Position numbers and translations under genes: made by a program. Of a stretch of DNA of 64,000 nt, positions 11,729 through 22,500 are shown piece after piece. The notes under the pieces are model-generated. The model was given only the letters and a program-made list of their open reading frames with translations, did no database searches and was not told the DNA's origin. The stretch's first letter is position 1. Each line of letters opens with the position of its first letter. Source of the DNA: Strigamia acuminata (taxonomy: Eukaryota; Arthropoda; Chilopoda; Geophilomorpha; Linotaeniidae); assembly GCA_949358305.1 (NCBI GenBank), contig OX442317.1, forward strand, positions 992,001-1,056,000. The letters are read 5' to 3'.

Positions 11729-12344
11729 TATTGTTTGCCATCCTACGTGTTCTTTAACCCTCCCCATCCCAACCTAGGGTCAATTATGAACTCCAAAAGT
11801 GTTTTTATTTTTTTTCTCGAAAACTATCAGGATTTTTATTCTGAAATTTCATTTATATTCGTTTAACATCATAACAAAAAAAAAATAGTTTTAACAATCC
11901 CAAAAAAAAAATTTTCACAAAATTTCTTTGTTTACTCACTACTTTTGAATACAATGTCAATTATTTTTGTCAGTCATGTGACTGGAATATGTCTGTTATT
12001 TGTCACAGTATCTGACAGGCTTTCGAGTGGGAGAAATATCACTAAATAGCACATTTAACGTGTCGGTATCAGTAAGTTAATTGCTGTTTTATTTCCTGGA
12101 CTACTTCTCCAGGATAAACAAAGACAGTTCACATGCACATGAATTTCAGGAAAAAAATTCGATAAATACGAATTGCTATAAAATTGTTTGTGTTTGATGT
12201 GTTTGATGTTTGTGTTTGTTTGAAGAAAACTTTATGACAAACGTAATTTATAACAACTAATGTGCGTTTTATACTTTACATATATAGAGCCAGACTGTCC
12301 CTTTTAGCTTTGTTAGCATTCAAGGAATCAAATACGGGATAATC

Positions 12345-12762
12345 ATTTTAGCATTTCCATAAATAAATCGGCTAAAGAATTCCTTGAAGGCCACGGCAGA
12401 AGTGGTAATCGGATACAATCGTGTCCTTAACGTTTTCGCACGCATAAATAATCTGTACGATTGAATGATTGTCACGAAACCAACACATCCTAGAGACATT
12501 TACATTTCTACCTATTGGATCTCTCCATTATTAAAGAATAATTAAAGTGGAATTTAATGTTTTGTGGTGATTCCACATGGTTCAAATAGTCAGGGCAACG
12601 TCGTCATCTCGTGATTGGAAATTGTAATTTCTTGAGGGTTTTTGCTCAGTTAATTGTATTGAAAAATTCTTCAGACCGATGATTTAAGCCTTCAAGCAAC
12701 CTTTGAAATGTTTGTGCAGCTTGTGGCTTGGCGATACCAAGGATGCGGTCAAATCAGTTTGG
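12345..12762 (-). pseudogene. sulfotransferase pseudogene (scrambled remnant)
   Basis: Decayed sixth member of the array. Around 12690-12762 the minus strand keeps the start region (LTASLVSPSHKLHKHFKG). Near 12600-12640 it keeps FQSRDDDVAL, the end of exon 1. Near 12515-12600 it keeps the end of exon 3 (SPQNIKFHFNYS). Around 12350-12453 it keeps exon 4 (CENVKDTIVSDYHF). The equivalent of exon 2 and the PAPS loop are missing, stop codons interrupt the frame, and the normal arginine of CRNVKDT is glutamate. Exons 5-7 were not found beside it. It lies between copies D and F in the same orientation, as expected for a degraded tandem duplicate. Confidence 0.8.
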
Positions 12763-13026
12763 AACTAAAACTAGGGTATTTTTTTGGGAACTGGGAATGC
12801 ATTTCAGCATTACAATTTGAAAATTACATTAGAATGTCAAGTAATGACAGTACAACCATGATACACAAGAAAAATGGGTTAAAGTCACGTTTTTGAGAAT
12901 TGATTTTGGTAAAGATTGAAATTGTAACCGGAATCTCGTTCTGATGGAGAAAAATGGCCGCTTTCAGCCCTGAGGTCAGAAAACTACTGCACTCGTTGTG
13001 TTGGTAAATTTATTTCTGCAAATAGA

Positions 13027-14760
13027 CTAGAGAATCTCTCTCAAATCTGGATTGTCTATGGTTTGTTCGTATATCCATTTGTTAATCCTATCAATTGTTT
13101 GTGGGCTCAATTCATTCTGCCAGCTGCCAACAACGCCTTTAAAAAAAAGAACATTCAACGCATCAACAGATTATTTATTAAGCTTGCATTTCAAAATTGT
13201 CAATCGAATACCTTTTCTCATAAACTGAAAATCTTTTTCCCAAAACCTTTCATCCCAATGTGATTTATTCACTGTTGGGTTTTTCTTCATGTTGTCGAAT
13301 TTGCAGTGGTCAGCAAGCAGCTTAATCTCCTCGTTGCTTATTGGGATATTAAGAAATTTTGCTATATCTGCAATCACTTTCTCTTGATTCTGGTTGAAAA
13401 AAAGGTATAAATGAAAAAAAAGGTATAAATGGAAAAAAAAAACGTTCATTAGTTACAAAAACTGGATTTGTGTATATTAAAACCAGATTAAAATCAGATT
13501 ACAGCATGCTAAAACTAGAATTTGAGCTTGTGCAAACCAAAAGAAAGTAACAACAAGTAAGTGCATTCATTTTAAAGTACCTTTTCTTCCTTTGCCAAAG
13601 TAAGAAAAGGAAAGATTTTTCTTTCCTTTCGCAATATGAACGCACCTATGTAATAAATGGAGTTGCGAAAAGTTGTTGCGTAACTTGTTTGCGTAACTTG
13701 TTTGTGAAGAGGAAAATGTTTTGTTTCAATATTCTGGTTGATAGATAAAAGTATCCTTGGGTCATATTTTCCACTTAACAAGGAAGGGACAAAGAATCTA
13801 TTGCCACATTTAAGTTTAATAGTTTCCCCGAATGACAATTCTCATAAAGTAATTAATGGTATAGTAAAAATCCCCTGTAATTTACTTTTTGCAAATCTTC
13901 GTAGGTTGTGAAGAAAATATTTTTTTCGTGTCTTCTTTCCCAAAATTCTCGAACATGAGCAATGTACGGTGCGTACGGAACTGTCGATGAGAGATTATTG
14001 GTTATGGGCCAGCATTACAGTTAAACTTGATTACTTTTATTTTCCAAAAACAGATCAACATAGTCGTCAATGCTTCCATCAAATTTCACCTGTTTCATGC
14101 CGAGTGTAAAATGGTAGTTGGATACAATCGTGTCCTTAACATTCCTGCACACATAAAGCATCTGAAATGCAAACAAACACTATAACCAAATCCCATCACA
14201 CAGCAACGAGATATCAACCTTGCATCTGCTAACGACATCTGGTGGCAGACAAAAATAATTCAGGTGAAATTTCACATGTCGTGGCGATGGCAGGTTGTTG
14301 ACGACCGCAATTTGATCAAATTCCGGACCTTCCCACACATTAATACTGTCAGAACAGAAAATAAATAAACAAAAAAATTCGAGTGAGACAATCCAACAAT
14401 TTTCCTACTCGGCGTATGGAAACACTTCATCGCGAATTTCCTTTCCTGCTTTTTCAAAATCCAGATTATTGCGCAAGTTGTAAACAATTTCCTGTAGCCA
14501 CGTTGTACCTGCAAGATGTAAATTCTGTTGTACAAAAATACTTGTTGTAAATACACTTTTAATCTACCTGTTTTGGTGAAACTTATCACGTAAACGTCAT
14601 CATCCTTTGCTTTGAATTGCTGCAGTTGATTGATAATTCGAGGTCCATGTTTGGGTAAACAAAACTGATTAGAACCAATCGAATAAACTTCGGTAAATCC
14701 TTTGAAATGCTTGTACAGCTTGTCGTTTAATGGTATTAAGGTTGCAGACAGCTCCGCCAT
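13027..14760 (-). CDS. cytosolic sulfotransferase, copy F (altered PAPS loop)
   Basis: Complete seven-exon copy of 309 residues. Exons, high to low: 14568-14760, 14409-14508, 14219-14345, 14035-14161, 13886-13980, 13212-13389 and 13027-13136 (TAG). The ATG at 14760 (MAELSATLIPLNDKLY) fits the paralogues; one more in-frame ATG lies 12 nt upstream. Two deviations stand out. The PAPS-binding loop reads FTKTG instead of FPKTG, and the C-terminal motif reads RKG-VVGSW instead of RKG-TVGNW. The catalytic-type histidine (VKFHL) and CRNVKDTIVS are intact. Intron 5 carries a truncated MITE copy. The gene looks intact, but the changed cofactor loop may mean altered or reduced activity. Confidence 0.88.
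13441..13648. mobile_element. truncated copy of the 11128-11728 MITE
   Basis: Nearly 200 bp match the right third of the 11128-11728 element, including ATTACAGCATGCTAAAACTA and the right end CGCACCTA. The left end and the tandem repeats are absent. It lies in intron 5 of sulfotransferase copy F. Confidence 0.75.
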
Positions 14761-15395
14761 GGTGAAAAACAACTTGACACTAGTGTGAATACACGTAAGC
14801 TACTGTGAATATACGCAAGGACTAAAGTGTTTCCTCCCTCGTTTCTGATTCAGGTAGCGCTAGCGCTGCGGTTATGTAACAAGGGTGCAAAGTCAGTTTT
14901 GCACGTCTAATTGTACTTTGATTTGAATTTTTTTCAAATTTATCCGATGATTCAGTTTTAATCTCACTGTATGGTGAGTATGAGTAGGGTGAGGTTTCAA
15001 AGTTGGTTGTTCAGCCATTTATTTTATAAACTATCATTGGGACAGCTTGAAGGTGATTATGAACAGTACTTTTACTAATGTTTCCTTCAAAGACATCGCA
15101 GATTTTTTGAACTGAGCATGAACAGGACTCTGCAAATAGCTTGATTTGTAATTACTATTGGTCTTCTTGATTGAGGTTTAAGTTGCCAATTTTCTTTTTA
15201 CTGATAATATTCCAGATGTACCGTATAACTTCCAATTGTTCGCGGGTCTCTAATTGCACACGGACCTCCAGTAATATGCGGGGGAAATTTTGTTGTTGTT
15301 GGGGGCAAATAACGCACGGACCTCGAATAACGCATGAGTGCACAACGTTTCCAGTACGTATGGTACGCATATAAGTAACAAGCAAGAAATTCGAT

Positions 15396-15560
15396 GTGAT
15401 TCCTTCAACAATCAGAGATTGGAAGCAGGATGCAGCAAAAATAGAAGAAAGGAAACGAAAACGATTGGACGGCGGAGGAGCGAAATCTACCAGTGTAGAC
15501 CTCGTGGACTGGATTGGTGAAAAACGAAGAAAACAGTTCGGAATAACCCGCTGGCCTCTA
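15396..15560 (+). pseudogene. pogo/jerky-like transposase fragment
   Basis: The plus strand encodes TIRDWKQDAAKIEERKRKRL, then DGGGAKS and DLVDWIGEKRRKQFGIT. This resembles the link between the two helix-turn-helix halves of CENP-B/pogo-type transposases, where W-x-x-x-x-x-x-I and RKRL-x-GGGRK lead into L-x-x-W-I-x-x-R-x-x-G. Only this short piece is open; no DDE catalytic region follows. I read it as a relic of a pogo-superfamily transposon. The minus strand over the same bases is also open for 181 codons, but without family resemblance. Confidence 0.55.
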
Positions 15561-16410
15561 ATGGCGCGCGGGCCTCCATTTGTGCTTGGGGCAATTTTTT
15601 TTTTCATATCCTGCTTGGGGGCTTTATTGGAAGATATAGAGTATTTATTAATTAGCTTAGTAATTTCATGATTAGTAAGTCTTCCAGCTTTTATTTCCAT
15701 ATTTTTATCACTTCCTCAGCAGTGAAATTCTTTAGTGTTTGGCATTGTAGATGAAACAATTGCCAAATGGTTCAAAATGCAAAAACTTATAATAAAGGTA
15801 TATTAACGTAACAATGCTCTATTATTGACTCTAAATATGATCTCACTACCATGGGAAAGATTAAACATAAATTCTATAGACTTTTTGGACACCTGTCATT
15901 TCATTTATTCTTATTATCAATATTATTGAATTAGTCTGGAAATGTAATAAGACATTACTTGGGTGGTATATTTAGTAATCATAAAAGGAAAATTAAATAA
16001 AAATATTGGAAGTTAATTTTTTCAAAGTTTTTCGTCATTCCACAGACTTTTTGTACGCACCTTATATTTTATGTGCGGTCCAAGACCTCTTCCTCCAATG
16101 TGGCCTGAGGAAGCCGGGATGTTGGACAACCTTGCAATAGACCATTGGAAAATTACGACATAATGCACTTTGGCTTTGCCCACAATAAAAAATAATTACA
16201 AAATTACAATGTGGTAATGTTAATAAGATCTATTAGTGTGATTTGATTGATGCGAATATAATAAGACATAATCATATACTTTGGATTGATGTAAAAAGTA
16301 ATATCGCGTGTTTGTCAATAATTACTTGGGGCTAATAACAACAAACACCATAGACAACACAAACAAAAATACAACAAAACAGAACCGGTTCCTGTCTCAA
16401 TCCTATAAAA

Positions 16411-16845
16411 CAGGGGTTCACAAACTTTTTAGCATCGTGCCCCATTTTTAAGCAAGGCGATCTTCCGCGCCCCACTTCATCTACCGGTGCATTAAATTTT
16501 TCAAAAATGAACTACTAAAAAGAAAAAAGAAATTTTTATATAATACTGCATACAATTTTATACAATTTTACATATAATTTTTTGAGCATGAAGGCTCATT
16601 TATCAGCCATTTATCCATAATAGAATTGAGCACACAAACTGAAATAGATTTGAATTTGGCAGTTGTGTATTGTCTAGATAGAATAGACTCTTCTAGGCGA
16701 CAAGACAAGTGCACTATTCTAGGGGGAGGGCATCATGTCTATAAGTTAGTTTGATTGTTAAAATTTAAATAAAAATTTTTTTTTGTGAGCGATGCGTTGC
16801 GCCCCACCAAAAATCAGCTCGCGCCTCACCGTTTGGGAAACGCTG
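16411..16845. mobile_element. 435-bp hAT-type MITE, family shared with 33823-34224
   Basis: Starts CAGGGGTTCACAAACTTTTT and ends GTTTGGGAAACGCTG. A perfect 8-bp target duplication, CTATAAAA, flanks it (16403-16410 and 16846-16853), typical of hAT transposition. About 70 bp inside the left end match the right end of the element at 33823-34224 in inverse orientation, including GGCGATCTTCCGCGCCCCAC. No coding capacity. Confidence 0.88.
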
Positions 16846-17930
16846 CTATAAAACATAACCCCAGAAGAAATTTAAAAAATAAAAGAAAAAAATAAAAGAA
16901 ACAAACATCATGTCCAAAACAAGTTATCCCCACCTCATAGCCCCCTAAACTAAAAAGTCCCCAATTAATATAAAATCCCCACCCCCAAAACGACTAAAAT
17001 AATAAAGCCAAAAAAAAAAAAAAAAAAAAAAAAACCCAAGCAAAAAAAATCACACCAAAAACACAACAATAGTTAAAAACAACCAAAAAGTACAATCAAC
17101 ACCACAAATTGACATTCTTAACTGAATTACACAACCATTATTTGCTCTTGGTGTCAATACACAATACCATGCCATGACACTGCTGCTGCACACTAGTGAC
17201 AGCATGACACAATTAAACGAAAAAATACAATATTCTACCACTGTGAGGCGCGCAACTGTAATGGTAGAATCAAGGGCGGAGTAGAGTATAATCATTTTCA
17301 ATTTCCGTATTCTGGAATTTTTTTTTAGCTTGGTGCTGTTGATTTTAAAAGTATTTTCTTTTTTTGAATTATTTATGTGATTATTCCAGTACTGAAATGA
17401 ACACTAGTTCTAGACAAAAGTCAATTTCTTTAAAATTGAAATTATTTTTAATTGAGAGGGCTAATTTTTCAAAAACGAGGAATACCGGTATTATCAGTAG
17501 TAATATATCGAGCATGATGAGTGATTACTCCGTATTGGGACAATGAAGCACAAGGTGTATTTTATATGAGAATTTACCAATACAAGGTCGATCATCTGAG
17601 AAATTCAAATTTTAACTTTGAATTTGTTTGAAATATACTGAACAGATTGCACCACAGCCGCAAGGAAGAGAGTGTTTCACCGACGAAAATTCTTGAGACC
17701 AGAAGTTTCAATAATCAAATTAAACATCAAACAAACTTTTTATCATTTGATAAACATACATTACAACAATGAAACAGCAATGATATGATGGATTGGTAGT
17801 AACTGAAGCGTATACATAATAGAGGTTTTGTTCTCAACCATGTTTAAAAGATGTTTATTGTTTAAACAAGACTATTTTTACTAAAAAAAAAAAGTGACAA
17901 AAAAGATAGGAATAGGAACAGATCATCATA

Positions 17931-18045
17931 CTGATCACCTGTTGAACCCAGAAATTAAGCAGCATTGGGTCTGGTCAGTACATAAACGGGTGACGTGCCG
18001 GGAATCCCAATTATTTCTCATCCTTGTATGATCGAAATAGTAGCT
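17931..18045 (+). repeat. 5S rRNA-derived repeat (SINE3-like), copy 1
   Basis: Bases 17931-18010 resemble the 3-prime two thirds of 5S rRNA. They include AAATTAAGCAGCATTGGG (A-box region of the 5S internal promoter) and GGTCAGTACATAAACGGGTG (C-box region). The 5S 5-prime third is absent and a few bases are inserted after ATCACC. Beyond the 5S part, TATTTCTCATCC and the next bases match the tail of the second copy at 44209-44325, so this is a dispersed family and not an isolated 5S pseudogene. It could be a pol III-derived SINE; a full family sequence cannot be deduced from two copies. Confidence 0.7.
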
Positions 18046-18788
18046 GCATTTAAAAATTAAAATAACAATTTTAGTTTAAGTGTATTTTAAGTTTTAACAT
18101 GGGTTTAAACAGGAAATGATGTCATTTTTGGTTTAAAATTGAAGTAAAACACAAAATATTTTAGTTTTTGAATGCAGCTAATGTTTCTGTTTCTGTATAG
18201 CAAGAACGTCTGCCGCGCTGGTCCAATCGACGATTGGCGATCGTGTTTTCTGTGGTTTAACCAGTTCTCGGTGTAAAAGCAAGGTTGAGCTCTTTAAGAA
18301 AGTTGTCCCATAGATCGCAATAAAGGGGGCCTATTGCTGTCTTTCTCAGGGAATAAAATCAAAATGCAATAATAATAATAATACTAGACGTTACACGCGC
18401 AGGCTCACACCAGGCTTGCTTCTGGTGATCTTATGATTTTTTTTAAGGATAGATGTCACTAGTGGTAGTGTTTTAACTTTAAAGTTCAACTGAGTAATTT
18501 CTCACGCTAGGTTTCCTAGGAAAAAGAAACAATAAAAAAAGATAAGATAGAATGAAATAAAAACACATCCTTATCTGATTGAGTTAGTATAATATTTTCT
18601 CACTGAAGATTATGAGTGACGACCGAACCGGCGCATTTTCTAACTCGTAGAACAAATGAAACATTCACCTGCCAAACCCTCCAGTTCAACAAAGAAAGAG
18701 AAAGAAAAAAAGACTTCTGCCATTTCTATCATGCCTAGATATCAATCATGCCGATTACGAGCTACATGCATCAAGCTGCTCAGCACTC

Positions 18789-18800
18789 TGACGTCACGTG
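18789..18800. promoter_or_regulatory. composite CRE / E-box motif upstream of bubblegum gene 1
   Basis: TGACGTCACGTG joins a palindromic cAMP-response-type element (TGACGTCA) to a CACGTG E-box. It lies about 0.8 kb upstream of the first coding exon. The motif is seen directly; regulatory activity is inferred. Confidence 0.4.
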
Positions 18801-19595
18801 ATGGTGCGAGGATAGCATCCACCAATCAAAACGAAGCGAAAAGAAATGTTGGGAGTTTAAAGCGGGTACCCGGTTCAGCACCAGTGTTCACAACTTCTGA
18901 ATGTGATCGGATAAACGAGTGGCAGTGGAAGCGACTATTTACAGGTATTAATGGAAATTTTCTTATTTTTATGTTAACACTGGAGGTTGTGTGTGTTGTG
19001 TGTGCGGAAATGGTGAGTTCAGTGACCGAGTTCGTGTTGTGTGGACCGATTGATGGCCAAGGTCGACACTCGTTTGAACTGGGTCAAAACTACACCAATA
19101 AAAAACATTAAATTCAATAATTTACGTTCAACGTTTTGGTGTCAAATTGATTTGTTTTAAATTCAGACACGCGCGAAGAAAATAGTAAAACGAAAATTGA
19201 TGGATTTTCTCAATGGGTCATTTTGACCGGTTTTAGTCGTTTTAGAGTAGGGGGAACATATTCTAGTGTTAAAATTAAAAATTTTAAAATATAGCTTCAT
19301 TTCACGTTGAAATCACGTGATATTTAACATGTGGAGGATAATAATATATTCAGCAGGAAATTTTTTATATTTTTTTGTTATTTAGTTTGCTTACATAAAG
19401 CGCAAGTATTTCTGAAACGTGAATTTTCTTCTTTCAGCAAATATAAATATTTGTTTTTATTTTTTATTTTTTAAGTTGAAATTTTAAATCGAAATTTTTG
19501 TTTTTTATTTTTTAAAAAAAAAAAATAATTTTTTTTTTGTCAGGTCAATTTATCGATTTGTTGGTTGTAACTAACAGTTACCTCTGTAGTTTAGA

Positions 19596-22500
19596 ATGAA
19601 TTCGCACAAAGGCGTAAACACAAGAAATTCGAAGCGGAAGCACAAGAAGCTGATTAACGCGCAACAGGAGATGGAGATCAAGACGGAAGTGAAGCAAACT
19701 GCCGAGAACGGTCACGCCGTTTCTCCAACCGTCAACAAAACGGACAGCGACGCACACGCGACTAGAAAACAAATGGTCGACAAGTTAGTCGCTGCGCACT
19801 TCGATGATCATTTTGTTCCAAAACACCAACAAGGTAAACGCAATCAAAAAATGAAAGTAAATAAATAATCACGAGGGTTGGTGAATCTCGCTCGCGTTGC
19901 TAAATTAACACTATCTGCAAGGATACATGATTTTGAAATGTAATCTTTAAAAAGGACGAAAAAAGTGTTAAGTCTATATTCAACTTAAAGTCCACGGGGT
20001 GGAGAACATCACGTGAGAATTGGATCTTTTTTCGAGTACAAATTGATAAGATTCTACTTAAATATAACACTTAATTGATGAGTATTGAATTTGGTGGTAT
20101 TTATTACTAATAACGCCCATATGAGTCTGGGCTGTTCGTTTTTCTCCAATTAGTGAGTTGCACCGTAATAATGCCGCGCAGGAAAGCCACGTGCGAATTG
20201 CGGGGTTGCGAGTCAATTTTAATAAATTTTTTTTAAAAATAGGTTATGCAAATTTTTTAATCCGTTTTAAATCAGTAAACATTTTCGGATTTATTCTTCG
20301 TGTCGATGACTGCAGGAAGTGTTGTTAAGATGAATGATTTCTTGTGGAGGCGGAAAACATCGAACTGGCCAAACAAATAACTTTATAGTATTGAATTATG
20401 GCTTTTTAGTGCTGTGGCGCTACAAAGGGTGCACCTGTAGATTTTATTACACAATTATACACATTATTATACAACTTCCGTTGTATTTATTAAGCAGAAT
20501 TTATTTAAAAAGTCTGGATTGCGTGATTTAAGTTTAAACATAAAAATATGTGTTTTTCTATTCAACAGGACCCGATTATTTGATACCGAACGGTTCCTTC
20601 CATTGCTGGTCCCCAGATTCGGCGAAAACGCTGAAATACACCGAACCACCGGTGTCGATCGTGACGTATTTGCGCAATTCTGCGGACAAATTTCCAGACA
20701 ATTACGCCTTGTCGATCAAGAGAAATGGGCAGTGGGTTAAGTGGACATACACCAGGTATTGGGAGGACGTGTGCACTGCTGCCAAAGGATTCGTCAAAGT
20801 GAGTACAAAAGGATTTTTTTGTGGAACCAAGATAAATACTAGTTGCACTTGAAACAAAACAGTGTATTCAGCAACACCATTTCTTTCTGCAAAATCGCAT
20901 TGTTGTTAATCGAATCGATCTGACATATATTCAATATTATCAGATAATTTTCGCCACATGTTAATAATACATTATGCACGAGGAGAGATTTGTTTTTGAA
21001 ATAAAATGTTTTATTTTTATTTAGATTTAATATTTTTTATCTCTCTTTTTTTTAATTTTTTAATTTTTAATTTTGTTTTTTAGTTGGGACTTGAACCGAT
21101 GAATTCTGTTGCTGTGCTCGGTTTCAATGCCCCAGAATGGATGATTTCCTATCTGGCTGCATCATTTGCAGGGTATGATTATATAGATTGCGATATTTAA
21201 TATTATTTAAATGTAATTAATTTTTTTTTAGAGGTTTTGGTACGGGTATTTACACGACAAATTTACCCGAAGCTTGTTGGTACATTTTAAACGACTCGAA
21301 AGCGTCTGTGGTGGTCGTGGAAAATGATCACCAGCTGAAAAAAATCCTTGAAATCCGCCACCGATTGCCTTGTTTAAAGGCAATTATTCAGTACACTGGC
21401 GAACCCACCGAACCGGATGTCCTTTCCGTAAGAGAAGTGAATTGAGCCCACGCAATTTTTGTTTACAATTTTGTGCAATTTTTCATTTCAGTGGGAAGAT
21501 TTTATGAGAATTGGACAATCCATGCCTTATCACGTGCTCGAGAAAAGGATTAAAGGCCTGGCAATCAATCAATGTTGTTCTTTGGTTTATACAGTAAGTC
21601 AATGTCAGGGATTTCAAATTAAAACAAAATCTGAATTCTTTATTAGTCAGGTACTACTGGAGTTCCGAAAGGCGTAATGCTGTGTCACGACACTGTAAGT
21701 TAAATACCGTATTCCCTCGATTAAAAGCCACCCTCGAATAAGAGCCTCGAATAAGGCCGAGGGAGAAAAAATACCGTATTGTCACGACAATACGATATTT
21801 TGTTCTATTTAACATAATAAACGTTGACGTTAAATAAGGAGAAAATATTATTTTTCAAGAAAAACGTAAATTCTAGTTGGGGCAGACGGTGGCAGTTTTG
21901 AATAAAAGCCGCGGCTCTTATTCGAAGGAATACAACAGTGATGTTTTTAAATGCGTGACTTTAATCGTTAATCTTTCCTCAGTATACGTATGTGTCCAAA
22001 AAACTCAACGAACGCATAAAAAACACTCCGGGATGTGAAAGTGCAATTTCTTATCTGCCTTTGAGTCACGTGGCAGCACAGGTATTTTGAATAAAAAAGA
22101 AACTATACTCTAACCAACTACAAGTTGTTTTTTTCTCCCATTGGGCGAGCCTCATTACTCCTACTGTACTGCACCAGGAAAAGTATTTTTTTTTATTTTT
22201 TTATTTTTTGGATTATTCTAATGATTAAAATGATGAAATTTTATTTGTATTTTATAATGAAATGTTTTTTTTCATTTATAGAATTAAGTTTTATTTTGTT
22301 TTTAATTCAATATACATTGTTTTTAGTTTATTGGTTGCTTTGTCAGGAGAGCAAACAATTTTTGAATTTTGTTTTTCGATTACAATGTCTGTACATCAAG
22401 TGCAATTCTGGTGGTTCGGTCTATTTTTTTGTATCACTACGCAAGTGAAATGGCTTGCCCAATGGGAGAAAGGACCAACTTGTAGTTGGTTAGAGTATAC

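Larger units (their letters stand above)
10878..13026. other. gap holding a MITE and a sulfotransferase pseudogene
   Basis: Besides the MITE at 11128-11728 and the pseudogene at 12345-12762, the sequence is AT-rich with poly-A and poly-T runs. Nothing else was recognised. Confidence 0.5.
14761..19595. other. gene-poor stretch between the sulfotransferase array and the bubblegum pair
   Basis: Contains the pogo relic, one hAT-type MITE, the 5S-derived repeat and long A/T runs. Near 18656-18946 a more GC-rich open stretch ends at a possible donor (TTTACAG then GTATTA). With the TGACGTCACGTG motif at 18789-18800, this could be a promoter and untranslated first exon of the bubblegum gene, but that is inference. 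A separate 60-codon open frame at 17364-17546 is not recognised. Confidence 0.45.

Noticed and set aside
17931-18010. A functional 5S rRNA gene
   Set aside because: The 5-prime third is missing, several core bases differ, and there is no T-run terminator directly after it; it shares a non-5S tail with another copy.
18656-19111. 151-codon plus-strand frame upstream of bubblegum gene 1
   Set aside because: No family resemblance, mixed composition and a MITE-rich surrounding. It may overlap an untranslated exon but is not supported as coding.
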